This document shows positions 45,751 to 53,588 of a DNA stretch of 64,000 bases, one piece after another; position 1 is the first letter of the stretch; every line of letters starts with the position of its first letter. The position numbers were made by a program, and so were the translations under genes. Source of the DNA: Burkholderiales bacterium (GTDB lineage: Bacteria > Pseudomonadota > Gammaproteobacteria > Burkholderiales > Burkholderiaceae_C); NCBI GenBank assembly GCA_947451035.1, contig CANFXR010000002.1, positions 22,236 to 86,235 on the forward strand. Reading direction: 5' to 3'. Below the pieces are notes generated by a model. The model made no database searches, was not told the DNA's origin, and saw only the letters and a list, made by a program, of their open reading frames with translations.

Positions 45751-47768
45751 GCGCGCCCCGGCGCCTCATGGTCCGACCCGCACGGCTGCTGGCCGCAGCG
45801 CTCGCCGTGGCGTGGCTGCTGGTGGCCTGCGCGCCCGGTGGCGAACTGGTGCGCAGCGGCAAGGAGTTGATCGAGCAGGGCAAGCCCGAAGAGGGTCTGA
45901 CACAGATCGACAAGGCGCTGGCACTCGACCCGGGCAACACCGAGTACCGGTTGCTCGCCATGCGCCAGCGCGAGGTGCAGCTCAACAAGCTCATCAGGCA
46001 AGGCGATGCCTCACGTGAGGCGCAGCAGTTCGACGAGGCGCAGTCTGCTTACCAGCGTGCGCTGGGCTTCGACGCGGCCAACAACCGCGCTCGTTCGGGC
46101 CTCGAGGACATCGCGCAACTGCGTCGGCAGCAGCGTCGCCTCGACGAGGCCGATGCCGCTCTGGCGCAGGGCAACCGCGACGAGGCCGAGCAGAAGCTGC
46201 GCCAGGTGCTCACCGACAACCCGGCCCATGCGCGCGCGCTGGCGCTGCGCCGGCAGCTCGACGAGCAGGCCGGAGGCAAGCCCGAGCCCACCGAACCGGT
46301 GCTCAAGGCGCGGCTGCGCAAACCGGTCACGCTCGACTTTCGCGAGGCCAACCTGAAGTCGGTGTTCGATGCGCTGTCACGCAGCACCGGCATCAACTTC
46401 GTGTTCGACCGCGACGTCAAGCCCGACATCAAGGTCACGCTGTCGATCTCGGACCTGAGCGTCGAAGACGTCATTGGCGTGCTCACCATCACCAACCAGC
46501 TCGAGCGCAAGACGCTCAACGACAACACGGTGCTGATCTACCCGAACACGCCCGACAAGCAAAAGGACTACCTCGAGCTCAGCGTCAAGACGTTCTATCT
46601 CTCGAACGCCGAAGCCAAGACGGTGCTCACGATGCTCAAGACGGTGCTCAAGACCAAGGACCTGTACGCCGACGACAAGCTCAACACCATCACGATGCGA
46701 GACACCCCCAACGCGATCCGGCTGGCCGAAAAGTTGATCGCCACGCAAGACCTCGCCGAGCCCGAAGTCATGCTTGACGTCGAGGTGCTCGAAGTCAAGC
46801 GCTCGCGCATGACCGAGATCGGCATCGACCCGCCGGGCAAGTTCACCGTGCTCAACATCGTGCAGAACCCGGCCACCGTGGTGTCCACCGCCACAGGCAA
46901 CACGACCGTCCAGAACAACACGCTCACCACCACTCAGCTCACGCTCGACAAGCTGCGCGGCATCAAGGGATCGAGCGTGGGCATCGACAGCCCGTCGGCC
47001 AACCTGCGCGCCGAAAACGGTGACACCAACATCCTGGCCAACCCGCGCATCCGGGTCAAGAACCGAGAAAAGGCCAAGATTCTCATCGGCGACCGCGTGC
47101 CCGTGATCACCACCAACTCGATGCCCAACGTGGGCACCTCCGAATCGGTGAGCTACCTCGATGTGGGGCTCAAGCTCGACGTGGAGCCCAACGTGTTCCT
47201 GAACAACGAGGTGGGCGTGAAGGTCAGCCTCGAGGTGAGCAACATCGTCAAGGAAGTGCGCAGCCGGTCCGGCTCGCTGACCTACCAGATTGGCACCCGG
47301 CTGGCCACCACCGAACTGCGCTTGAAAGACGGCGAAACCCAGGCGCTGGCCGGTCTCATCAGCGACGAGGACCGCAAGGGCGCAGCGGGCCTGCCGTGGC
47401 TGATCGACCTGCCGGTGCTCGGGCGGCTGTTCTCGAGCGAGCGCAGCGACCGCAGCAAGACCGAGATCGTCCTGCTCATCACACCACGTGTCGTGCGCAA
47501 CCTTGCCACCGGACCGGCCTCGCGCAGCGAGCAGCCCGGCGGCACCGAAAAAAGCGTGGGCGCGCCCAGGCTCCAGCTGGAAGACATGGGCAAGTTGTCG
47601 GTGGCGCCGGCGCGCGCTGGCGCATCGGCATCGCGTGAGCCTGCCGATGCGCAGGCGAATGTGGCCGCGGATTCTCCCGCCGAGCCGGAAGCGTCCGCGG
47701 AGCGCTCTGCTGAAGGTGCGCGCCAACGAATCCCACGTCGGCGAGCCCAGGCCGAGTTCGCCGAGTGA
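45747..47768 (+). CDS. gspD: Lipoprotein secretin GspD with N-terminal TPR region
   Basis: A 673-residue outer-membrane secretin. The signal ends LLVAC (lipidated Cys28). A TPR-like helical region occupies about residues 35-185 (GKPEEGLTQIDKALALDPGNTEY, AQSAYQRALGFDAANNRA). It is followed by a short secretin/TonB domain (VTLDFREANLKSVFDALSRSTGINFVFDRDV) and the secretin barrel (VPVITTNS, GLKLDVEPNV, TELRLKDGETQALAGLI, VLLITPRVVR). The TPR front end and lipid anchor are more like MshL/PilQ-related secretins of beta-proteobacteria than classical GspD with N0-N3 domains. Confidence 0.9.
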   Translation: MSAPRRLMVRPARLLAAALAVAWLLVACAPGGELVRSGKELIEQGKPEEGLTQIDKALALDPGNTEYRLLAMRQREVQLNKLIRQGDASREAQQFDEAQSAYQRALGFDAANNRARSGLEDIAQLRRQQRRLDEADAALAQGNRDEAEQKLRQVLTDNPAHARALALRRQLDEQAGGKPEPTEPVLKARLRKPVTLDFREANLKSVFDALSRSTGINFVFDRDVKPDIKVTLSISDLSVEDVIGVLTITNQLERKTLNDNTVLIYPNTPDKQKDYLELSVKTFYLSNAEAKTVLTMLKTVLKTKDLYADDKLNTITMRDTPNAIRLAEKLIATQDLAEPEVMLDVEVLEVKRSRMTEIGIDPPGKFTVLNIVQNPATVVSTATGNTTVQNNTLTTTQLTLDKLRGIKGSSVGIDSPSANLRAENGDTNILANPRIRVKNREKAKILIGDRVPVITTNSMPNVGTSESVSYLDVGLKLDVEPNVFLNNEVGVKVSLEVSNIVKEVRSRSGSLTYQIGTRLATTELRLKDGETQALAGLISDEDRKGAAGLPWLIDLPVLGRLFSSERSDRSKTEIVLLITPRVVRNLATGPASRSEQPGGTEKSVGAPRLQLEDMGKLSVAPARAGASASREPADAQANVAADSPAEPEASAERSAEGARQRIPRRRAQAEFAE

Positions 47769-48280
47769 ACCACGAGCGGCTTGAGCAGCCCGGCGCAAGG
47801 TTGCACCGTGCGCGTCAGCGTGGCTTCACGCTGATCGAGTTGCTCATCACCGTGGCCATTTTGGCCATGCTGGCCGGCGGCGCCATGACCTTTGCCGATC
47901 TGGCGGTGCAGCGCAGCCACGAGCAGGAACTGCGCGGCGCACTGCGCCAAATCCGCGAGGGCATCGACGCCTACAAGCTGGCGGCCGATGCCAACCGCGT
48001 CAAGAAGTCGGCTGAGGAGTCCGGCTATCCGCCCGACCTCGACGCGCTGTGGCGCGGCGTGCCCGACCTGTCCGACCCCAAGCGCGAAAAAAAGCTCTAT
48101 TTCATGCGCCGCTTGCCGCGCGATCCGCTGGCCGATCCGGCGCTGCCCGCCGAGGCCACCTGGGGCCTGCGCAGCTACGCGAGCGAAGCCGACAACCCGC
48201 AGCCCGGTCGCGATGTGTTCGATGTCTATTCGCTGTCGACCCAGCTCAGCCTGGGCGGCCGGCCGTACCGGGAATGGTGA
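47765..48280 (+). CDS. Type II secretion pseudopilin
   Basis: A 171-residue pseudopilin with the prepilin-peptidase site and helix GFTLIELLITVAILAMLAGG preceded by a 20-residue charged leader. The body (ELRGALRQIREGIDAYKLAAD, YPPDLDALWRGVP) resembles GspG-type minor pseudopilins. It starts at GTG 47765, overlapping the secretin stop, and its stop overlaps the next start. It is a minor component that may cap or extend the pseudopilus. Confidence 0.88.
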   Translation: MNHERLEQPGARLHRARQRGFTLIELLITVAILAMLAGGAMTFADLAVQRSHEQELRGALRQIREGIDAYKLAADANRVKKSAEESGYPPDLDALWRGVPDLSDPKREKKLYFMRRLPRDPLADPALPAEATWGLRSYASEADNPQPGRDVFDVYSLSTQLSLGGRPYREW

Positions 48281-48666
48281 TGCCACGCCGCACGCGCAGC
48301 ACGGGCTTCACCTTGATGGAGCTGATGGTCGTGATGGCCATCATCGCGAGCCTCATGACGCTGGCCATGCCGCGCTACTTGCACAGCGTCGAGCGCAGTC
48401 GTGAGGCGGTGCTCAAGCAGGATCTGCACATCATGCGAGACGCCATCGACAAGTTCTTTGCCGACCGCGGCCGCTATCCGCTCACCCTCGAAGAGTTGGC
48501 CGAAAAGCGCTACTTGCGCCGCGTGCCCAGTGACCCCATCACCGACAGCGCAGCCAGCTGGGTGATCGTGCCGCCGCCAGAAGCCGCCACCCGTGAAGGC
48601 GTCTACGACGTGCACAGCGGCGCACCCGGCAAGAGCCTCGACGGCGAGGCCTACGACAGCTGGTGA
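48280..48666 (+). CDS. Type II secretion pseudopilin, GspG-like
   Basis: A 128-residue pseudopilin: GFTLMELMVVMAIIASLMTL at the N-terminus, then QDLHIMRDAIDKFFADRGRYPLTLEELAEKRYLRRVP, closely following the GspG body but shorter. The ATG at 48280 overlaps the upstream stop; ATG 48274 is an alternative. Last gene of the secretion run; no prepilin peptidase, gspH, gspI, gspJ or gspK is present in the window. Confidence 0.85.
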   Translation: MPRRTRSTGFTLMELMVVMAIIASLMTLAMPRYLHSVERSREAVLKQDLHIMRDAIDKFFADRGRYPLTLEELAEKRYLRRVPSDPITDSAASWVIVPPPEAATREGVYDVHSGAPGKSLDGEAYDSW

Positions 48667-48670
48667 GGGC

Positions 48671-48686
48671 TGATCCGAACGGATCA
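48671..48686. promoter_or_regulatory. 16-bp dyad operator candidate upstream of the curli genes
   Basis: TGATCCGAACGGATCA, a near-perfect dyad matching the shared motif, in the gap between the secretion operon and the curli operon (207 bases before 48894). It overlaps a second inverted repeat, CGAACGGA (48676-48683) / TCCGTTCG (48688-48695), which could instead be a hairpin ending the upstream transcript; no T-run follows. Confidence 0.45.
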
Positions 48687-48893
48687 GTCCGTTCGACGCT
48701 CGCCACCCCCTCCGTGCGGGCCTTTGTCAGCTCCGCCGACGACCCTGGTGACCAGGCTACGCCCGCGCGTTCGCGGCTTGCCGTTTCCCTCATCGCCGGT
48801 GCGCACGTAGCAATGACCTTGTGAAACTCTTGTCATACCTTGGTCACCGTGGTTGCTTAAAGTGATTTACGCAATTAAGAGCGAGTCGTCAGC

Positions 48894-49232
48894 ATGTCGA
48901 TCAAGTTTTGTTTTTTTGGGGTGGTCCTGTGCTTCGGCGCGGCAGCGGCATCCGCCCAGACGGCTTGCGGCAACATGGCTGATGGCTTGGTGTGCCGCGA
49001 GCCCGAGCGCAGTTCTGTCGTTCACCGCGTGGGCGACTTGACGCTCATCACCTGGCAGGACGGTGCCACCACCACCATGAGCCGGCAGGGCGATTTCAGC
49101 GTGGTGACCGATTCCAGCCAGGGTATGAGCGGCGTGGCTCACCACGTTGGCGACACCACCATCGTGAGCCTCGAGGAGTTCACGGTGGTGTGCACCACGA
49201 CCGGCTCGAGCACGCTGTGCATCAAGAGTTGA
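48894..49232 (+). CDS. Small secreted protein at the head of the curli operon
   Basis: A 112-residue protein with a signal peptide ending ASAQ and four Cys in the mature part (CGNMADGLVC, VVCTTTGSSTLC). It contains two short related segments, VVHRVGDLTLITWQDGATTT and VAHHVGDTTIVSLEEFTVV, that suggest a small beta-sheet domain. I do not recognise the family. Its place directly before csgE suggests a curli-linked job such as a periplasmic inhibitor like CsgC or CsgH, but it has no clear match to those. Confidence 0.7.
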   Translation: MSIKFCFFGVVLCFGAAAASAQTACGNMADGLVCREPERSSVVHRVGDLTLITWQDGATTTMSRQGDFSVVTDSSQGMSGVAHHVGDTTIVSLEEFTVVCTTTGSSTLCIKS

Positions 49233-49300
49233 TCAACCGGATTCGCGCAGTCGCTCGCGCATTCGCCCCGGTGTGCCGTTTGTGTCGGGCATGGCTGGTC

Positions 49301-49705
49301 ATGACGGTTTTTGCTTCCGTTGTGGCTGTGTGTTCGCCGTGCCTGGCGCAAAGCTCGGGTGCTGCTGAATCGGCCCCGGATGGCGACATGAACCTCATCG
49401 TCAACCAGACCTACACCTCCGGCGGCCTCGAGTTCTTTCGCCGGTTCACCGACTACTGGCGTGAGAAGGCCGATGGCGACCGATACACCCTGGTCATCAT
49501 CGAGCGACCCTCCCGTCGTTACGGCAACCAAGTGATGGTCAGCCTGGCACAGCGCCCCGTCTTCGTCGCGCCCTTGCCGATGAAGTTCGATGCCATTCGC
49601 AACGCCAGCCTCGATGCGGTCGAGCAGGTGTACTCCGCCGCCGTGGCAAGCAACCTGCGCTTTCTTGATCAGGCCGATCCCGATGTGGGTCGCGATGGCT
49701 GGTGA
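49301..49705 (+). CDS. csgE: Curli assembly factor CsgE
   Basis: A 134-residue periplasmic protein with the CsgE core: GDMNLIVNQTYTSGGLEFFRRFTDYWREK, LVIIERPSRRYGNQVMV, and RPVFVAPLPMKFDAIRNASLDAVEQV. In E. coli CsgE caps CsgG from the periplasm and targets curlin subunits to it. The start is uncertain: ATG 49301 is used, but GTG 49271 would give a signal peptide with positive charges at its front, and a TTG at 49229 overlaps the preceding stop. Confidence 0.85.
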   Translation: MTVFASVVAVCSPCLAQSSGAAESAPDGDMNLIVNQTYTSGGLEFFRRFTDYWREKADGDRYTLVIIERPSRRYGNQVMVSLAQRPVFVAPLPMKFDAIRNASLDAVEQVYSAAVASNLRFLDQADPDVGRDGW

Positions 49706-49772
49706 CGCACGTCTCGGCCACAGACCTCGACCCATTCCCTTTCAACAGACCATTCAACCACTCCGCCACGCC

Positions 49773-50207
49773 ATGAACTGCGTACCCCACTGCCGACTTT
49801 TGAGTGCGTTTGCCATTGCCTGTGCCGTGCTGGCAGGCCCGTCCTTCGCCACCGAAATGATCTACACGCCGATGAACCCATCGTTTGGCGGTAATCCGAA
49901 CAACGCCGCCGGCCTGCTGGCGCAGGCCAATGCGCAAAACAAGTACAAGGCGCCGGAAAAATCGGGGCTTGAATCCTTCAATGACAACTTGCAAAGGGCC
50001 ATCCTGTCTCGCCTGCAGAGCCAGGCGCTGAACAACCTGTTTGGCAAAAACAACAACCTGGTGCCCGGCAACTACGACACAGGCGCCTACACCATCACGG
50101 TCACCGACCTCGGCAACGGGATTGTGCGGATCGACACCACCGACAAAAGCACGGGCTCGGTCGTGACGTTCGAGGTGGGCAGCTCCTCGCTGAATGGGGT
50201 GCCCTGA
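49773..50207 (+). CDS. csgF: Curli assembly factor CsgF
   Basis: A 144-residue secreted protein. After a signal peptide ending SFA, the mature N-terminus reads TEMIYTPMNPSFGGNPNNAA, the conserved CsgF segment that inserts into the CsgG channel. Then LLAQANAQNKYKAP, LESFNDNLQRAILSRLQSQALNNLF and GAYTITVTDLGNGIVRIDTTDKSTGSVVTFEVG follow, all CsgF features. It anchors the nucleator at the cell surface. csgG follows one base later. Confidence 0.93.
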   Translation: MNCVPHCRLLSAFAIACAVLAGPSFATEMIYTPMNPSFGGNPNNAAGLLAQANAQNKYKAPEKSGLESFNDNLQRAILSRLQSQALNNLFGKNNNLVPGNYDTGAYTITVTDLGNGIVRIDTTDKSTGSVVTFEVGSSSLNGVP

Positions 50208-50208
50208 G

Positions 50209-51699
50209 ATGCCCACGACCACCACTGCGATCGCACTGTTGCGTGAGCGTTGCGGATCGTGTGCGTTGGTGGTGTCGCTGGCGCTTGGCGCGTGTTCGTC
50301 GGTGCCGCCGTCCAACGTGCGCTCGAACGCCGCGCTCACACCGACCAGCCAGATCACTCGCGACCTGTCCCGTCTGCCCCGGCCCGCCGTCAAGCTGCCG
50401 GTGGCGGTGTATGGCTTTCGAGACCAGACCGGGCAGTACAAGTCCGGGCCCGAGAGCGCGTACTCCACACTGGTCACGCAAGGTGCCGCATCGATCCTCG
50501 TCAAGGCTTTGGAAGACTCCGGCTGGTTCGTGCCTGTGGAGCGTGAAGGCCTGCAAAACCTGCTCACCGAGCGGCGCATCGTTCGCGCCGTCGAGTCGCC
50601 CACGGACAAGGGCAAGCCGGTCATCAACCTGCCCAACATGACGCCCGCCAGCCTGATCATCGAAGGCGGCGTCATCGCCTACGAGTCGAATGTGCGCACC
50701 GGCGGCAAGGGGGCCAACTACCTCGGCATCGGCGCCAGCAAACAGTACCGGGTGGACCAGGTGACGGTGGGGCTGCGCAGCGTGGATGTGCGCACCGGCC
50801 AGGTGCTGACCACGGTGTCGGTCACCAAGACGATCTATTCCACGCAGTTCTCGGCCACGCTCTACAAATTTGTGGACTACCAGAAGCTGCTGCAGGCCGA
50901 GACCGGCTTCACCACCAACGAGCCAGCACAGCTCGCCGTTCGCGAAGCCGTGGAGTCCGCCGTTTTGCACCTCACGGCCTTCGGCATACGCGATCGATAT
51001 CTCGAGTTGCAAGACCCTGGCGAGTGGGACCATCCGGTGGTGCAGTCGGCGCTGGTCGACGCCCTGACCAACATCGGCGAGCCGCTGCCTGCGGACAATT
51101 CGCCGATACCGCTGCGCCGCACGCTGGCCGACTGCGATGCGATCATCCGGCCCCTGTCGGCGGAGGACTCGGCCGCGAGCGGCCGCTCTGCGGCGGTGCG
51201 CGCGGCACCGCAGCGGCCTTGTCTGAGCCCCTTGGCCCCGGTGCGGCCTGTGCCCGCAGAGCCTGATCCTGTCGAGCGTGAGGCCAGCGCGTCGACGCCG
51301 CCAGCGCCTGTCCCGGCGCTGCGCACGCCGCCGCCATCCCCTGCGCCAGCCGTTGCCCCCACACCGGCCCCGCAAGCGGCACCACCAGCGGCACCACCAG
51401 CCGCACGGTCAACGCCGGTGCCACCTGCGCCGGCGCCGGCAGCGGCTGTCGCATCGATACCGGTGCTGCAACCCGCCTCTGCGCCGGCGCGCGCCGCGGC
51501 GCCACCACCCGCAACGCCAACCGCGTCACAGCCCGCAGCGTCGCCGGCCCCGACCCGAGTGGTTCCGGTGGCGGACGCTGCCTCGGCACCCGCCTCCGTG
51601 CCGAGGGCGCAGCCCCTTCCCAGGTCGCCAGCGGCTGCCGCCTCCGGCGCGTCGGCTCCGGTGGGCGACATCTTCAACCAGTACTGGAAATCACGATGA
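50209..51699 (+). CDS. csgG: Curli export lipoprotein CsgG with long Pro/Ala-rich C-terminal extension
   Basis: The outer-membrane channel for curlin subunits. The signal ends SLALGACSS (lipidated Cys29). The CsgG domain covers about residues 40-300: LPVAVYGFRDQTGQYKS, ASILVKALEDSGWFVPVEREGLQNLLTER, LIIEGGVIAYESN, DQVTVGLRSVDVRTGQVL. From residue 320 to the end (496) it is an Ala/Pro/Val repeat-like tail, absent from E. coli CsgG (277 residues), ending FNQYWKSR. The constriction segment reads YKSGPESAY where E. coli has FKPYPASNF, so residues equivalent to Tyr51, Asn55 and Phe56 appear to be Gly, Ala and Tyr. Confidence 0.92.
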   Translation: MPTTTTAIALLRERCGSCALVVSLALGACSSVPPSNVRSNAALTPTSQITRDLSRLPRPAVKLPVAVYGFRDQTGQYKSGPESAYSTLVTQGAASILVKALEDSGWFVPVEREGLQNLLTERRIVRAVESPTDKGKPVINLPNMTPASLIIEGGVIAYESNVRTGGKGANYLGIGASKQYRVDQVTVGLRSVDVRTGQVLTTVSVTKTIYSTQFSATLYKFVDYQKLLQAETGFTTNEPAQLAVREAVESAVLHLTAFGIRDRYLELQDPGEWDHPVVQSALVDALTNIGEPLPADNSPIPLRRTLADCDAIIRPLSAEDSAASGRSAAVRAAPQRPCLSPLAPVRPVPAEPDPVEREASASTPPAPVPALRTPPPSPAPAVAPTPAPQAAPPAAPPAARSTPVPPAPAPAAAVASIPVLQPASAPARAAAPPPATPTASQPAASPAPTRVVPVADAASAPASVPRAQPLPRSPAAAASGASAPVGDIFNQYWKSR

Positions 51700-51700
51700 G
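51671..51700. repeat. 3' end of csgG, repeated at 52724-52753
   Basis: The final 30 bases around the csgG stop match 52724-52753 at 26 of 30 positions. The repeats flank the LuxR-type regulator gene and the copy-2 dyad module. Confidence 0.55.
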
Positions 51701-51772
51701 ACCGGTGGCCACAGGGTTGGGGTTGCGTTGGCCGATCTCATCGGCCCCTTGAAACACCGCGCAACGGCACGC

Positions 51773-52594
51773 ATGCAGGATCTGGTACTGCTCAATCCGG
51801 CCGAAGAAAAAGCCCTGCTGCAGGCCATCGAGGCCAGCGCAGAGATCCAGCGTCTTCGCCAGTTTTTCCTGTGGTCGCAGGGCCCGCTGCGCGCACTGCT
51901 GCCGTACGAAGTGCTGGTGTGCCTGCGGCTCAACGAGCACGGCCGCGTCACCCATGCCGAGTACCTGCACAGTGCGGCCCATGCGCCCGAGGTGCTGGCC
52001 AGACTGGTCGACCCGGTCGACGGGCTGGGCCTGCGCATCGCCCAGCACTGCGCAGCCACGGGGCGCTCGCCCTGCCTGTTGCCGCCGCCCGACGCGCCCC
52101 CTGATGCGTTGGCACAAGCCGGTGCGGCCGATGGCGCGCACGACACGGCGGGCGCGGCCTGGGGCGCGCTGAGCGACGAGGTGCGCCAGCTGGGCTTGCG
52201 AAATGTGCTGGCGCATGGCACCGGGCCGTTGGCCGGTGGGAGCACCTTCTTCGCGCTGTTCGGCCTGGCTCACAGCCCCAACGTGCGCGATGCTTTCGCC
52301 TTGTCGCTGCTGCTGCCGCAGTTGCACATCGCCTTTTTGCGCGTGCTGGCCAGCCGCAATGCCACCGTGCCGGCGCTGCCGCCAGGGGTGGCGCTGTCCG
52401 AGCGCGAGCTCGAGGTGCTGGAATGGGTCATCCGCGGCAAGAGCAACCCGGAGATTGGCATGATCTTGTCGTTGAGCAGCCTGACGATCAAGAACCACCT
52501 GCAGCGCATCTACCGCAAGCTCAATGTGCACAACCGCGTGCAGGCCATCACACGCTGCCGCGAGCTCAAGCTGCTGATGACCACCGAGCGCTGA
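51773..52594 (+). CDS. epsA: LuxR-family transcriptional regulator, EpsA-like
   Basis: A 273-residue regulator. The N-terminal domain (LLNPAEEKALLQAIEASAEIQRLRQFFLWSQGPLRALLPYEVLVC) matches the EpsA family of regulators linked to exopolysaccharide and exosortase genes in beta-proteobacteria. The C-terminus is a LuxR/GerE helix-turn-helix: LSERELEVLEWVIRGKSNPEIGMILSLSSLTIKNHLQRIYRKLNV. The ATG at 51773 fits the family start. It lies between csgG and the curlin genes and is a good candidate for the protein that reads the 16-bp dyads. Confidence 0.9.
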   Translation: MQDLVLLNPAEEKALLQAIEASAEIQRLRQFFLWSQGPLRALLPYEVLVCLRLNEHGRVTHAEYLHSAAHAPEVLARLVDPVDGLGLRIAQHCAATGRSPCLLPPPDAPPDALAQAGAADGAHDTAGAAWGALSDEVRQLGLRNVLAHGTGPLAGGSTFFALFGLAHSPNVRDAFALSLLLPQLHIAFLRVLASRNATVPALPPGVALSERELEVLEWVIRGKSNPEIGMILSLSSLTIKNHLQRIYRKLNVHNRVQAITRCRELKLLMTTER

Positions 52595-52614
52595 GCGCGC
52601 TGCGGCGCAGGCCT

Positions 52615-52703
52615 TTGGTTCCCATGGACCAACGCCTTTGGGCCCATGCGCTCAACCACAGCGCCGCTCACCACATCGAAATGTCGCATTGACTGTGCAA
52701 ACT
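52615..52703 (+). repeat. 89-bp upstream module, copy 1
   Basis: 89 bases matching 54363-54451 at 77 positions; the last 58 bases differ at only three. It starts with a dyad operator candidate and ends about 46 bases before the curlin ATG at 52749. Such conservation of non-coding sequence implies a shared promoter or regulatory region. Confidence 0.75.
52616..52631. promoter_or_regulatory. 16-bp dyad operator candidate before the curlin genes
   Basis: TGGTTCCCATGGACCA, 117 bases before the ATG at 52749 and 22 bases after the LuxR-type gene. Matches the shared dyad and forms the left end of the 89-bp module. Confidence 0.6.
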
Positions 52704-52723
52704 AACGCAAATGCTTGAAAAAC

Positions 52724-52753
52724 TCTTCAACCCGTACTGGAGCTAACGATGAG
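52724..52753. repeat. Copy of the csgG 3' end, in front of the curlin gene
   Basis: 26 of 30 bases match 51671-51700. In copy 1 they encode FNQYWKSR plus stop; here they encode FNPYWS inside an 11-codon frame (52711-52746, MLEKLFNPYWS). Only the terminal ACGATGAG is shared at the same place, and here its ATG is the curlin start. Confidence 0.5.
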
Positions 52754-53339
52754 TGGTCCCTGTGATCGTCATGAGCTTCATCTGGCCGCCACGGTGCGCT
52801 CGGTGGTGCGCGGTGGTGTGGTGCTGGGTGCTGCCTTGCTGTTGCCGGCCGCCCCAGCGATGGCTGCAGTGGACCTGACCGAGTACTCCGACTTCGGTCA
52901 GGCCGACATCTTGTTGACCGCTGCGACCATACGCCAAAGTGGCGGCGACCACATCGCGCTGATCGACCAGACCCTCGACGGCGACACCGGCAACATCGCT
53001 CAGATCGATCAGGAAGGCGGTCACAACGAGGCCTATGTGACCCAGATCGGCGACCTCAACCGCGCCCGCGTGGTGCAGTCCGACGACGACAACATCGCCA
53101 CCATCACCCAAGAGGGCATCGGCAACAGCATCGACGTCTCGCAAACCGGTCTTGGCAACGTGCTCAACGGGGTGCAACGCGGCAACGGCAACGTGGCCAA
53201 CATCACCCAGACCGGCGACAGCAACGTCACCTTTTTCGAAATCGGCAACGACAACATCGTGAACATCAGCAATCCCGTCGCCGGGGTGCCGGTTCAGGTT
53301 TTCATCGTCGGCAATGGGGTGATAGTCACCCAGCGTTGA
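52749..53339 (+). CDS. Curlin-repeat protein (CsgA/CsgB-like)
   Basis: A 196-residue secreted protein with a signal peptide ending PAMA and a mature part built of about nine or ten strand-turn units of the curlin type, with Gln and Asn ladders: NIAQIDQEGGHNEAYVTQIGDLN, NIATITQEGIGNSIDVSQTGLGN, NVANITQTGDSN. It forms, or nucleates, the extracellular amyloid exported through CsgG. I cannot tell the major from the minor subunit. The 89-bp module and an 11-codon frame lie directly upstream. Confidence 0.88.
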   Translation: MSGPCDRHELHLAATVRSVVRGGVVLGAALLLPAAPAMAAVDLTEYSDFGQADILLTAATIRQSGGDHIALIDQTLDGDTGNIAQIDQEGGHNEAYVTQIGDLNRARVVQSDDDNIATITQEGIGNSIDVSQTGLGNVLNGVQRGNGNVANITQTGDSNVTFFEIGNDNIVNISNPVAGVPVQVFIVGNGVIVTQR

Positions 53340-53588
53340 GAAATCTCGGGTAGCTGCTGCCCGTGAAGCATTACCCCTTTGATATTTTTTTAAAAATAAT
53401 AAAACTATCCAAAAAGATAGTTGGTCACATTAAGGTAATTTGGTGCTTTTATAGTTGTTTTGCTGTCGGAAAACTAGATAGGGTCAAGAATCAAAATTCC
53501 GACCACCGACCTGGTTTCAAGGCAGTACGTTCTTTGTTACTTTCTTCGTCCCTTTTTTAACTCTTATCCATAGAAAGAAACCTTCATC
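53340..53588. other. AT-rich gap between the two curlin genes
   Basis: This 249-base gap is very AT-rich (especially 53375-53500) in an otherwise GC-rich region. It contains a perfect AACTATC (53403-53409) / GATAGTT (53416-53422) inverted repeat with adenine loop and several T-runs. A 65-codon Lys/Phe-rich frame runs across it (53363-53560) but has no ribosome-binding site and looks like chance. Likely 3' UTR, promoter or a horizontally acquired segment. Confidence 0.6.

Noticed and set aside
53363..53560. 65-codon frame in the AT-rich gap between the curlins
   Set aside because: Starts at GTG with no ribosome-binding site, and its Lys/Phe/Ile composition simply reflects A/T-rich DNA. I kept the gap as a non-coding feature.
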